Source: Saccoglossus kowalevskii (taxonomy: Eukaryota; Hemichordata; Enteropneusta; Harrimaniidae). Taken from it: a DNA stretch of 31,597 nucleotides. Made by a program: the position numbers and the translations under genes. Below the pieces are notes generated by a model. The model saw only the letters and a program-made list of their open reading frames with translations, was not told where the DNA came from and ran no database searches. Each line of letters begins with the position of its first letter. Within the stretch, counting starts at the first letter, position 1. Of the stretch, positions 1-10,576 are shown piece by piece. Location: positions 84,423 to 116,019 of the forward strand of contig NW_003105114.1 of assembly GCF_000003605.2 (NCBI RefSeq), in the 5' to 3' direction.

Positions 1-3000
1 TTTTGATGATTTATCTCTTAAAGTAACAACCCGGCTATAAAAAAACATCTCTAAAAATATGATACAATTTTCAGTAACTAGTTTACGTTATTAGTAGATA
101 GAATTCATAAACTTACCAACGTATTTTAATATGCCATAATGTAATATTCACTCTCCCAATTGAAATGGAATAGTAAACAATCTGACATATTAAAAATTAT
201 GCGTTTGTCATGTGACTTTGTGATCATTTCATAATTCGCGTGACTTTAAATGTATTCTACATTGCACATCAAAACAGTTGCATGCCCTAATTTATTAATA
301 ACTATGCTATAAATGAATTGTGCGAGAATGTGTTTGTGATTAAACGACTGCAGTATGGCGCCCTCAAAGTAGTTGATAAAGCGATTTACAGAAAATTATA
401 GCCACTGAAGTACGATTATAGGTTCTAAAGAGGCCAGTAGATGTGATCGTAAAGCCACATTTATCAAAATTAACATGCTGTTTCACACGTAGTACTTTCG
501 TAAGACGGTCTAATTGTTTAATAGGGAAGCCATTTTGTCAGACCGTCGTCTGTAACAATACTGTTAAAACAAGGTATTATTGTTTATTAAATTGATTATT
601 CCCCATGTGCCTTTGTATATCTATTTAGGAGATATTACATGTTTTCGTAGCCCTAGTTGGCGTAATCACACACACAGACACACGACTCACTGGGCACAAA
701 ACAAAGACTGGCGTAATGAGTTGCGTAATCTCCACATAAGTTGTATGCGTTAGTTAACAGTTTCCAAGAAGCATATGGTTTACCGTGTACACGTATTATT
801 AGCAAACAAATTCAGATTACTCTCTTGTGTCATTGTACTAAGTCAAGCTACACAGAACCTATTTTGCTAGATAAAAAAGTCCCCCGCGTTGCGTCGAGTA
901 GAGCACGGTAAGCCATATTAATCGCAATCAGATATACCCTGAACCACAATTGTAAAAAAAAGAATAAAATGGAGCATGTTATAGAAGTTAATAAAAGCAT
1001 GTGGGGAAAACATTCAACTTGGAACAAATGGGAACAGAAAAGGAATCTGCCGATCTACACTAAATATAAGTGAGGCCCCTTTCGTCAAACACTGCAGCGG
1101 CCATTTTAACGGTCAATATGCATATTGTAATTACCTTTAATTTTTTTAGGAAGAGAGTTTATTAAATACATATTTAACAACGATATTTCTGGTGTTATCT
1201 TAAAAAAAAAATATGTAGTCGTACGTGACAGTTCAACCGATGGAATGAAAATGATCCACCCACTCACGTCCGCGTTCCGCATCAGATGTTTCTTGAATAT
1301 GAAACCAAATTAAATTATCTTCGTGTATGCTTGTAATGACAGTAACATTCTCGCAAAAATCTTTTTATTGTCGCTATTTGTTATGATGCCTAGTCCTTCA
1401 AATTATTAGACCTGGCAGGAAAATGTATACAGAGATATATTTCCCATGGTGCATACTTGAGCATGTTTGAGTTACAGGGTGAAACGTAGTACGAATCAGT
1501 ATTTGTGTTTGAGGGGTACCATTTTATGAATAATTTATTATGCAAATTCCATGTAATTCTTTTTGATATCACACTACTTATCATGTCTGCAGAAGAAAAA
1601 AACTTGTCTAAAGTTTACATTCTTTAATGAAGATGCAATAGTTTAGAACAGTTGTTATTTTACAAACAGCAAACCATGTCAACCTATCCGTATAATTAAA
1701 ATATATAATTGTGGGCTTTTACGTTTGTGGATAAGAGCTTAAATTAAAAGTAATCTAAATCTATTGAAAACTGCATTCTGCAAATGTTTGGAGAAAACAA
1801 CTATAATTTTCTTATAGAAAGACTATATGACATAGTTATGACAGCCTTAACGCTTTCTTACCTAGTAGGACAATCAAAAATATATTTGCTTCCAGGCCAG
1901 TAAAGATGTTTGTGTATAGATTATATTCGAATAAAAAAAATAGCTAATTAAAAAAATAATTCTTGAAGGATGCCCAAAGCTGTAGCAGACGAGGCACATC
2001 GATTCAGTACAAAAACAACAACTGAAAAGTTATATATTTGTTTTTTTAATCTTGGATATTCCATCACTGAATACGCTGGAACAGAAAGATTTGTAAGTTG
2101 ATTTGTCAGCAAACCTTTGTTAAATGCATTTGGCATATCAAAGTAATGTATGTACTGTAATATATCGCATGTGGGATTTTCTGTTTGACGATCAATCTTT
2201 GTGAAGCATTTTCCATTTTAGAACTTGTCTGAAATGCATAACAGACTTCTGTGTTGTCGATTAACGATGCAATGCGCAAGGTTTTGATTAGTGTTACTAG
2301 CTAACGCCATACATTTCAGATTTGATTTTTCGTTAAGTTACTCCAAATTTAAAAGCTTCAACTAAATTGTTGCCGACAATACAGTATAAGTAATATTAAA
2401 GTCTTTACAGACTTACAGTTTTCCTTGTGCGGTTTTACTAGGCCTCTTGTTAGTAAATTAACCCATATACCTATTAATCGAAAACACAGTCACACGGAGA
2501 TATCCCATAATAACGCAAAGTATCATGAATGTCTAAAAACTACTCACAATTTAATAATAGGTTCATACACTATATCAGAAAGTGTATGGCCTTTATTCTT
2601 ATTTAAGCCAGTGTATTGAGATAATTGGATGATTACAACCTTTTTTTGTTGGAATATGAAAATTGATGATATATCAAAAGACACGCTATAACTCGATAAT
2701 GGATTTCTTAATCTTCAAGAATCTAATCATTGTTTTTTTCTAGGGGAGTTTAAGTCTTGAACCAAATAGTTGGGTGGAATTAATAACAGTGAGAATATCA
2801 TGTGATACTATTGATACACAAACGCAATGTAGACCTGCGTCTATAAAATATTTAGTGTGGGAATTTGCGATTATTAAATAGCGGTGATCGTCGCCTCGCG
2901 TCCTGGACTTATAACAACGCATCCAATGCGTGTAAAATGCATTGTTTGTGTGCATGAAATTCGAACACGCGCTGCGTGACGACCACCGCCCTTCAATTAT

Positions 3001-3067
3001 TATAGTATGTTGGTAATATGTGCTGCTGCTTGATTTGCGATCAAAATAATAACAAAATCCCCAATAT

Positions 3068-3069
<2 letters not shown>
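1..3069. other. AT-rich non-coding stretch
   Basis: I find no convincing exon or RNA gene here. Open frames are short, rich in Ile, Asn and Tyr codons, and lack exon-like boundaries. Minor items are a CA-rich tract near 666-686, a short inverted repeat (separate entry), and an AT-rich landscape with many A and T runs. It is probably intergenic or intronic. Confidence 0.6.
503..547. repeat. Short inverted repeat (hairpin)
   Basis: The arm GACGGTCT (504-511) is matched by its complement AGACCGTC (540-547) across a 28-nt spacer. It could be chance or the stub of a short transposon. No target duplication is evident. Confidence 0.3.

Positions 3070-3151
<82 letters not shown>
3070..3151. repeat. 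(AT)n microsatellite, about 41 units
   Basis: An uninterrupted AT dinucleotide tract of about 82 bp. The perfect purity suggests recent expansion and a polymorphic length. The Tyr-Ile repeat ORF read through it on the minus strand is an artefact. Confidence 0.97.
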
Positions 3152-3153
<2 letters not shown>

Positions 3154-3841
3154 CCTAAGTCACAAAACTCAAATAACAATGAGCGACTGACAATCATGTT
3201 ACATAAATAAAGAGAAAAAAAGATAAATGGGCCATGGGACATGCAAACAGAAAATTACGTCGGGTCAAAGAGATTGATCACATATTACCCATTATGTGAC
3301 ACCCGCATAAATCATATGAATCCTTTTCGGATGGTTCCTGTTAAAAAACCGATAATATCTTCGAATACCGCTTTGCCAGATCTGTACGTCATTGCACATT
3401 TTCATTAAAAAAAACTATTATTCGTATAATCAAATTAGAAACTTATTATTAGCTTGAACATTTACAATTGTGTAAATTGGTTATATTATCCGAGGGTAAT
3501 AACATATCTACTTGTAAGTGATTACAGTATAGAAGATTATAAATGTGATTAACATCTCTGGGGCGTGTTTAGGTTTAGCATTTTCGAAATGCTTCAGACA
3601 TGAAATTTAAAATAGAAATTGTTTTTTCCGCTACGACGCTAGAGGGTACAAACATATGAGCGATGAATTGCCCTAGCTAGGATCTGCAAGCTACAATAAT
3701 CAAATTACAAGCTTTAACTTAACCGCATATTTTAAAACAGCTTAATGTACTAAATCTCTCAAGAAGAAAACAACTGACATGTTTTCAAAATTTTCCTTGA
3801 ATATAGTATACAATAAGTTACCAAGTCAGGGAGACACTCAC

Positions 3842-3874
3842 CTCGACAGAAAACATCCAAAGAGCAAAGGCTGC
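3842..3874 (-). other. Possible 33-nt microexon
   Basis: On the minus strand a fair acceptor (…TTTGCAG) is followed by 33 nt reading AAFALWMFSVE and then a strong donor, GAG|GTGAGTG. The donor is better than expected by chance. The exon is tiny and the upstream frame soon meets a stop, so this may be coincidence or the end of an exon whose real start I cannot place. Confidence 0.18.
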
Positions 3875-4093
3875 CTGCAAACGATATGATAATTCGCCGC
3901 ACTCAACACGCTATCACCCTTAGAACTGCGATTACCGAGCTGTGATGAGGATAAACCGTTAAACAGTAGTTCAATGACCCCATATTTTACATCAGATATC
4001 ACATTGGCTAGATATGGAATTGCATTGCTTTAATATAGAGACATATTTCTCAGCCGTGCTTGTCTCTGTGTGTCTGTAAAGTAAATAAAATGG

Positions 4094-4108
4094 CCAACAG
4101 ATGGCGCA
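4094..4108 (+). promoter_or_regulatory. CTCF-like motif
   Basis: CCAACAGATGGCGCA fits the bilaterian CTCF consensus CCASYAGRKGGCRSY at 13 of 15 positions, including the AGATGGCGC core. It is one of three similar plus-strand sites (also 6872 and 9732). Binding is inferred only. Confidence 0.35.
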
Positions 4109-4548
4109 TGTACCGTCATAGTTGTATTATAGTGAATACAAACTATTGGGTGACTTCAACACATGGTTCGATGGTTCCCGAACTCGTTCTTGAACTCCTC
4201 TTAAATAAAACTGCTCAAACATTTGCTGATTAAAACAAAATCATTAAGGATAGGGAAATACAAACAGGTATTATAATATTATAATACAATTATTATCTGC
4301 GCGTAACTGAATAAACAAGTTACACGGCATACAATATTATACTGAAGATAATGACATACAAATGGCTATATACAAATCTTTGTTTGAACTAACTAAGTGT
4401 TTTTTACATAAATGTAGAATGTTACATGTTTTACACGTATATGATGTACATTTTGTTTTACAGAGATCAATAAATGTGGGTATTTACATTCATTAAAATG
4501 AATCTTAACAAACGCTGCCCACACCTGATTTTGAGAAACTAGCATGTG

Positions 4549-4556
4549 TTACGTCA
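4549..4556 (+). promoter_or_regulatory. CRE/ATF-like site
   Basis: TTACGTCA, the complement of TGACGTAA, lies about 180 bp upstream of the signal-peptide ATG at 4735. It fits an upstream element of that promoter, but an 8-mer alone is weak evidence. Confidence 0.3.
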
Positions 4557-4679
4557 CTGATCTAATCACTACTTAAAACACCACAGTCGTCACACCGCGT
4601 CGTGTCATGATCGATGTGGGTTCCTTTCAGTGGTTTCCCCGTGACTTCGAATCACTCAAGTCGGCGTAATACCAGCAGG

Positions 4680-4687
4680 CATAAAAG
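4680..4687 (+). promoter_or_regulatory. TATA-like box of the signal-peptide gene
   Basis: CATAAAAG lies 48-55 bp upstream of the ATG at 4735. A start site about 30 bp downstream would give a leader of roughly 25 nt. The spacing and the good start context support a short-leader, TATA-driven gene. Confidence 0.4.
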
Positions 4688-4734
4688 TATACCAGCAAAT
4701 ACTATACCATTCCAATCAAACGTATTTATCAACC

Positions 4735-4817
4735 ATGGGATATAACAAACTAATTGGACTTGTGTTTATTATTTTTTCCTGTCAATTGGGGGGTTATCAA
4801 ACTTGCGACGAGTTAAG
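4735..4817 (+). CDS. First coding exon of a secreted or membrane protein (partial)
   Basis: The ATG sits in an excellent start context (AACCATGG, A at -3 and G at +4). It reads MGYNKLIGLVFIIFSCQLGG, then YQTCDEL. This is a polar start with one lysine, a hydrophobic core, and a small-residue region suitable for signal peptidase cleavage near residues 17-20. The frame ends at 4817 on AAG|GTAAAAG, a good splice donor, leaving two bases of a split codon (phase 2). Without splicing, a stop follows one codon later. The protein family cannot be named from this exon. Phase-compatible downstream options exist, such as an open stretch from 5749 to 5920 after a weak acceptor, and the better-bounded exon at 27773, but neither is proven. 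Signal peptide plus Kozak plus donor plus TATA-like box makes a real first exon likely. Confidence 0.5.
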
Positions 4818-6119
4818 GTAAAAGCCTGCTCATCATTTTTGAGAAAGTTGGTCATAAATGGTTCATAAAATCGGTCATAAAAGGTTCATTGGTTTATTAT
4901 GTAAAATTATGGAGCTATTATTCCATGGTACATTGAAATAGCCTTCTCTTGTGTGTTACAGTGACGTATTTTGAGAAACTTGTCCTAATATTTTTAAAAA
5001 ATAGTTATTTTTAGAACAATTCCATAGAGCACAATGTTGAACAAAAATTGAATTTTTCGACACTTTTTAAAACTCGGATTTTTGAAAAAAATCGGAAAAA
5101 CAAAAAGTACCCCATTATTAACAATATAATATTTTTTCAGCCTATGTCACCAGCCTACAATTTGAGATATGACATAATATCTCCAGGAATCTATGGTAAA
5201 AGGACTATAATACTGCCAAAATGGCCGCCATCCACCAAAATACAACCATAATTTTCTCGAAAATAAACCTGGTGACCCCCACATTTTTTTAAGTCAATAT
5301 TTTTACATTGCCCCGAAGTACAATTTAATAAAAAAATAATAAATTCTGGGTATTTGAAATCATGAGTAGGCGTATTCTGTTAACGACCCCGGAGTCATCA
5401 TGAAGTGATCCGGTGATAAATATTGGATCAGAAGTTATACAGTAATTTGGTTAGTAGTTTCAACCATGACAAATAGTCAGGAGAGCAACAAATTTAGACA
5501 GGAAAATGAAAGCATGGCAGTGATATGGCACTAGAACGGCATTCATTAAAGGAAAATGGCTGCCAATCGGCCATTTTAAATCCGGTCTGAAAAATAAAAT
5601 GACATGCATCATGTATATACGTCCAAAGTATATACCGTGTTTGAACAAAATTCATCCATAAATGCTTGATTTTGATCTGCTTGAGAAACAAATTTATGTG
5701 CATAATTGTGTAATAATATTATGAATGTGTGAAGTTTGAATGTATCAGTCCAGGCATGTCTAAGATATATACGAATAAATTCCCTGTTTTCGGACTGTCC
5801 AAACGGGGACCAAAAAAGCAGATACTAAATAATCATTGTACTACCGTGTGGTACATTGTTCTATTCAAACCTATCATTGTGAAAGAACGACCGGAATGTT
5901 TGGTTATATCGAATAGTTAACATAGACTATGTTTACTTACTACAATCATCTATATGTTATATATTGATTATCAGATATTATGCGTAAGGTTTACGCATCG
6001 ATCATTTTTTGCTCATTGTCATGTTCTGTAAGTGATCAAATTGTGTCTTTCCGTGATCAATAGTTGTCTTTGATTTGTTGTACAATAAACTACAATACGT
6101 CTTAAACATAATGCGCTTG
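4818..6119. other. Probable intron or intergenic DNA
   Basis: If the exon ending at 4817 is real, this begins its first intron. It contains a two-unit repeat (4848-4895) and an acceptor-like T-run with CAG at 5142, followed by a frame that stops soon in the needed phase. An open frame at 5749-5920 could follow a weak acceptor (…TGTATCAG) in the correct phase. It reads SPGMSKIYTNKFPVFGLSKR onward to a stop at 5918-5920, but this is speculative. Confidence 0.4.
4848..4895 (+). repeat. Two-copy direct repeat, about 22 bp
   Basis: GGTCATAAATGGTTCATAAA is followed by GGTCATAAAAGGTTCATTGG, two near-identical units in tandem. No function is apparent. Confidence 0.7.
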
Positions 6120-6417
6120 AAGGGCTCATACCACTAATTGAATTTCCATAGACGACAATGTTAACATATGACGAGATTGCTATATGAAAATGATGAAGAA
6201 AGTTGAAAACATGGCTCAAAAATGGGAAATCAACATGCCAGTAATCAACCATATGAAAAAAACTAACATGTTGGCCAGCTCAAACTCTTGCAAATCTCAG
6301 GTAAACAAGACACACCTACTGTATTTGGATTGCACCAAGAGAAATCACTGGAAAAACACCAAGATTAGAACATCCAAATACACACAGAATAAATCCACAG
6401 GTACACAGCCGCTAAGT

Positions 6418-6569
6418 CGGCTGATCTGCACTGGCTCGGAAGATGAATTCTGATTGGCTAAAAAAACAAAAAAACTTGTGGCGTTGAATGCACGTTCATT
6501 GTCAGTATTGTTATGCAAATTCAAACTAGCTAATCATTTACAACCTTCCCAGCCAGTGCAGATTAGCCC
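6418..6569. mobile_element. Nested 152-bp hAT-like MITE with 8-bp target duplication
   Basis: The terminal inverted repeats are about 25 bp. The left end begins CGGCTGATCTGCACTGGCTC and the complement of the right end begins GGGCTAATCTGCACTGGCTG. The 8-mer CGCTAAGT flanks both sides (6410-6417 and 6570-6577). The related copy at 8189-8601 carries a single CACTAAGT at the same site, which is the uninterrupted target. Eight-base duplications are typical of hAT elements. There is no coding capacity, so movement would need a transposase encoded elsewhere. Confidence 0.85.
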
Positions 6570-6603
6570 CGCTAAGTAGTAAACAAAAGACCACATATTG
6601 GTC

Positions 6604-6616
6604 TCACCTTTGACCC
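6604..6616 (-). promoter_or_regulatory. DR1-type nuclear-receptor motif in repeat copy 1
   Basis: On the minus strand this reads GGGTCAAAGGTGA, two half-sites spaced by one base. HNF4- and RXR-type receptors are known to bind such motifs. The identical motif occurs in copy 2 (8479-8491). Occupancy is not known. Confidence 0.4.
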
Positions 6617-6871
6617 AGGTGATTACGCCCTCAAACAGGGAGCACCTGAGAAAAAAATATTTAAAAAATGTCATTGGCTCTTGCAAGGCATTTAAATTGA
6701 GAGCTATGAGCAGCCATTGGTTGATTAGTGGCATGAGACCTTAAGAGAAATAAGAAGGCTTAATAAAGTTCTTGTTGATCTTATATATGATGGAATATCA
6801 TTAGACGAGTAATTTCCCATGCCAAAAAAATCCCCAAAATTTAAACCCTGGGAGTTATTTATCAAAATCTA

Positions 6872-6886
6872 CCACTTGGTGGCGCC
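6872..6886 (+). promoter_or_regulatory. CTCF-like motif
   Basis: CCACTTGGTGGCGCC matches CCASYAGRKGGCRSY at 14 of 15 positions. It is the best of three such sites in the window, all on the plus strand. Confidence 0.42.
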
Positions 6887-7475
6887 CTATATCAGACAAT
6901 TAGTTGTAGAAAGTGGCAAAATACACACTCAGCATAACACCAAATTAGATGGCAGGCAATGAATATAAGCCTGATTATTAGATGTAGTACTGTAAAGTAT
7001 AATGTTCTCATTCACCACAAACAAGTACAGACCAACGTTTGGCATGATTAGTAATTTTAATTAATTTATAGAAATAATACATAGAATTATGACAATTAAA
7101 GTCATTTTATCACTATAATAAAAAAAAATTCTACTGTATCAAAAGTCTCAATTCATCAGCTCATTATTTCTCCAATTAATTAAAAACAAAAAAAACAATT
7201 CCACGGTATCTGCATTTAGGCCGGAGACCTGTGACGGGCAACCTTGGATATACCAAAACACAACAGTAGTTTGATTTACCATGGAATTTGCTCAACATAA
7301 AAAGCTTATAATCAAATCTTATGTGAAAAAAAAGGTAGTTCAAAGAAACAATTTTATGATTCAAAAAGAAATAAAAATAAAAATATACAAACCAGAAAAG
7401 TATCTAAATATAAAATACTCGTATTACACATCCCTGATCAAATCAAATTCAAATCAACAGGATTTCTGATTAATT

Positions 7476-7486
7476 GGGGGGGGGGG
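7476..7486 (+). repeat. Poly-G run (11 G)
   Basis: An uninterrupted G homopolymer in an otherwise AT-rich stretch. Its exact length may be uncertain in the assembly. Confidence 0.9.
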
Positions 7487-8038
7487 CACAAGCACTGTTC
7501 AATAATAAACTCAAGATGGAATTAATTAGCTAACTATTCACAAAAATTAAATATATTTGGGGTTTTGACCTCATTAAACTTTGAATAGGGGACATTAGAA
7601 ATGACCGCACTGCAAATGGTTAAGATTGTCTGCCACAATGTGAAAATAAGACAAAAAAACCATAAAATGGGGTTAAGCATTTTTCTCAGAATTCCTAGAG
7701 CCATTGAAATTCGTAGTGACATGATTAATTCATTGATGAATGAATACAATTTTTGGACCAGTTTAATAAAAAACATTTATTTTTACAGACCACAGCCCAA
7801 CCTAAATTAAATTAATAAGATTAGGGCAAAAAATATACCGAATTACAAATTTTCAAAATCTACAATCGATAAAAATTACTCCACTGTGTCTAAATAGTTG
7901 AATACAAAGCATGGAAAGTGGTAAAATAAAAATAGAAAAGATTTCCAGTTACTTTGCACCACACCTGCCAAATAAATGGAGCTGATCTCATGAAATGTGT
8001 GCTTGAACACACAACCTCATAATTATCAGATCGATGCA

Positions 8039-8054
8039 AGGTCAGGAGAGGTCA
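8039..8054 (+). promoter_or_regulatory. Perfect DR4 nuclear-receptor motif
   Basis: AGGTCA-GGAG-AGGTCA: two perfect half-sites spaced by four bases, the arrangement used by thyroid-receptor and LXR-type heterodimers in other animals. There is no adjacent gene that it obviously controls. Confidence 0.4.
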
Positions 8055-8188
8055 AAACTTATAATAATTAGGTCAAAGTAAACTTTGGTTATGTAAGATG
8101 AGATCTGCCAAAAATGACTAAATTCCAGTGAATAGAGCCATAATTATGATCAAAACAACAACCTCAGGTGGTCCTAGGCAAACTGTCA

Positions 8189-8601
8189 CTTCAGGGCTCA
8201 TACCACTAATTGAATTTCCATAGACGACAATGTTAACATATGACGAGATTGCTATATGAAAATGATAAAGAAAGTTGAAAACATGGCTCAAAAATGGGAA
8301 ATCAACATGCCAGTAATCAACCATATGAAAAAAACTCAGGTAAACAAGACACACTGTATTTGGATTGCACCACGAGAAATCACTGGAAAAACACCAAGAT
8401 TAGAACATCCAAATACATACAGAATAAACCCACAGGTACACAGCCACTAAGTAGTAAACAAAAGACCACACGTTGGTCTCACCTTTGACCCAGGTGATTA
8501 CGCCCTCAAACAGGAGGCAGCTGAGAAAAAAAATATTTAAAAAATGTCATTGGTTCTTGCAAGGCATTCAAATTGGTTGATTAGTGGCATGAGACCTGAA
8601 G
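8189..8601. mobile_element. Inverted-repeat transposon, copy 2 (uninterrupted)
   Basis: Same element as 6120-6742, same orientation, about 2 kb away. The ends are CTTCAGGGCTCATACCACTA on the left and the complement of CTTCAGGTCTCATGCCACTA on the right, with 2 mismatches over about 22 bp of inverted repeat. It lacks the nested insertion and so preserves the empty site. No coding capacity. Confidence 0.75.
8479..8491 (-). promoter_or_regulatory. DR1-type nuclear-receptor motif in repeat copy 2
   Basis: The minus strand reads GGGTCAAAGGTGA, identical to 6604-6616. It is an inherited part of the transposon consensus and not an independent gain. Confidence 0.4.
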
Positions 8602-9038
8602 AAGAAAAAAATCATCAAAGCGTTAAAACGTACCTGTAAAATACGTCCAGTTATGTTAATTGCGGTGTTGACAACTTAGACAAATGCGATTAAAATTTCA
8701 CACCAGACTTCGTTGTTTTACAATTGATTGAGCATTCCGCAATGAAACTCTGCGTAATAACAACAACAATATCCATGTGGCCATATATAATCATAACATA
8801 CTGCATTGAAACACGTCAAAGTGAAATTAACCCGTCTGCTTGAATAAGTCGTCGGCTCATCTTAGCATAAGCTGACACATTATATTTCTTATAGAAATAA
8901 TCGGTTCAATCAAGTACTTAATCTGCAGTAATTGACTGCATTAGGAATTATTTGAAATATTAGCCTTAAGAGTTCGATATCCCGCATTTTGACCGAGCAA
9001 CTGATATTCACGTGTACTGGCAGGTTTGTACACGGCGC

Positions 9039-9051
9039 GTTGCTAAGCGAC
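9039..9051 (+). promoter_or_regulatory. Weak RFX X-box-like site
   Basis: GTTGCTAAGCGAC resembles an X-box with a shortened spacer (consensus GTNRCC-N-RGYAAC type). Its right half-site is imperfect, so it is much weaker than the site at 11600. Confidence 0.25.
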
Positions 9052-9565
9052 ACGTTGCTTCAATTGTACAAAACACATACGAGTATTATTGCCTCGTCTT
9101 TTTGTCAACTATAACTGCTATATTGAATAAAGAATGTTTTCTATAGCTATGCAATAAAAAACGAATACACATATGGCTATCATATTATCAAATACCAAGG
9201 TATACAATGTTATTAATTAGATCCTATCTATCTTAGTTAAAATATCGAATGAATCCATTAATATGTAGGGGTGCAATATACTCAGAAATTGCATATTAAT
9301 TCGGTTCAGCTATGGGGAAAGTGACAGCACATCTATAGTTAATGACACCTTAAATTTGAATTTAACAACCCTCAAAATAGCTGACTTTGCATACTGTGAA
9401 ATTGCATATATACGCTATAGAAATGGGATACGTAGTCTCATGTTCATTGCTAAACATACAGTCAACGCCTCTGTCATGACTATAACCCAAATGTAATAAT
9501 TTTAGTAGCTATAACCTAGTTTCTCGAAATCTACATTGAGTTCCGTATTATCAATGAATCATAAA

Positions 9566-9581
9566 AATGTTTATAAACATT
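9566..9581. promoter_or_regulatory. 16-bp perfect palindrome with paired forkhead cores
   Basis: AATGTTTATAAACATT is self-complementary and contains TGTTTAT and ATAAACA, the forkhead core on both strands. In AT-rich DNA it may be chance. Confidence 0.3.
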
Positions 9582-9731
9582 GTCGACAGCTGGATTTCAT
9601 CCTCGTCAATGCGTCCTTCATAAAACTCGGGAGACGTACATTTCAGTATATAAATGCTTTGACATTTATTAATCGTATTACAACCAAGTAACCAAGTTTC
9701 TCAACTCCAATAATGACATGGTCAGAACCCG

Positions 9732-9746
9732 TCTATAGATGGCGCT
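9732..9746 (+). promoter_or_regulatory. CTCF-like motif (weakest of three)
   Basis: TCTATAGATGGCGCT matches CCASYAGRKGGCRSY at 12 of 15 positions with an intact AGATGGCGC core. Confidence 0.28.
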
Positions 9747-10576
9747 AGATTGTGAAATGCCTAACTAAATCAGATCTCATGCTCTTACAATACAAGTGAA
9801 AATTGTCTAATTGAAGTGACAATAATGGTATACAGAAAACATTAACAATAAAATACTAAAAGTGTTGCTTCCTGGACTTATCGGCTTAGACGGTGATACA
9901 AATACAAAAACAGGCAAAGGCTTTTAGTTTAATCTGATCTTGGACGTAAACAAGAGCCTTTGGTGAGGAACATATCACATATATTACATGAGTTTGATTC
10001 ACGTTTTATTTAAGTGTATAATTTACGTATATTTTCGTATATTATTATTATACACTCAGAATTATAATGACATTTTAGTAGAAAACACAAGTTGTTGAAA
10101 TTACTACAAAATTGTGTTTGTTATATACTTTACTGCGTAACATGAATAAAGATAAGCGTACATTAATAATCCGTCGCCAGTCTGTCACTAAACAGATGGT
10201 TTATTAGTCCCTGTATTAAACTCTGTCCAGCTTCATATATCCTCCATCTGTGTCCGACTAGCAATATCAAAACTGCTAACATTCATATAATCTGATTCAA
10301 TTAAATTTCCCTTGATATTAAATGTCAAAAAACAAACACGAGGTATGTGCTTAACAAAATAATATCAATAGCGTTACAGTCGCATAGTTACATGTGTATT
10401 TGTGTATGCGTCGGTTCTACACACAGGTTGCAAGAATAAATGTGTATCGAATCTATTCATGACGGAGATTCCGATTGACTGTACTGTGGCTATACTAAGC
10501 TTTAGCAGTTAGTGTTCTAGTTTAATTACATGCATTTCAACATTGGTCAATCGAATAAAATTAGATATCAGACGTA

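Larger units (their letters stand above)
3152..4530. other. AT-rich non-coding stretch
   Basis: Mostly featureless. It holds one weak minus-strand microexon candidate (3842-3874) and a CTCF-like motif (4094-4108), both listed separately. A short AT palindrome-like patch lies near 4268-4292. Confidence 0.5.
6120..6742. mobile_element. Inverted-repeat transposon, copy 1 (with nested insertion)
   Basis: The ends are inverted repeats: AAGGGCTCATACCACTAAT at 6120-6138 and the complement of AAGGTCTCATGCCACTAAT at 6724-6742. The body matches 8189-8601 closely in the same orientation. This copy has a 160-bp insertion (element plus target duplication, 6410-6577). It also has short segments missing from copy 2, namely about 33 bp near 6264-6296, 4 bp near 6315 and about 22 bp near 6697-6718. 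No transposase is encoded, so it is a non-autonomous short element. I could not find a clear target duplication for the outer element, so its superfamily is open. Open frames reading through both copies are not genes. Confidence 0.75.
6743..8188. other. AT-rich spacer between the two repeat copies
   Basis: No supported gene. It contains a CTCF-like site (6872-6886), an 11-base G run (7476-7486) and a perfect DR4 motif (8039-8054). The lysine-rich open frames near 7281-7469 and 7601-7810 come from A-rich sequence and show no domain. Confidence 0.5.
8602..10576. other. AT-rich non-coding stretch
   Basis: No supported exon. It carries a weak X-box-like sequence (9039-9051), a palindrome with two forkhead cores (9566-9581) and a CTCF-like site (9732-9746). 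The patch at 8990-9070 has a locally higher GC content. Confidence 0.5.

Noticed and set aside
355-362. A fourth CTCF-like site around GGCGCC near 357
   Set aside because: Only the GGCGCC core matches; the upstream half of the consensus is absent.
3000-3242. 80-codon minus-strand ORF with a long Tyr-Ile repeat
   Set aside because: It is simply the (AT)n microsatellite translated.
6184-6453. 89-codon ORF, echoed by shorter frames at 8256-8488
   Set aside because: It runs through the inverted-repeat transposon and its nested insert. The two copies differ by indels that break the frame, so no protein is conserved.
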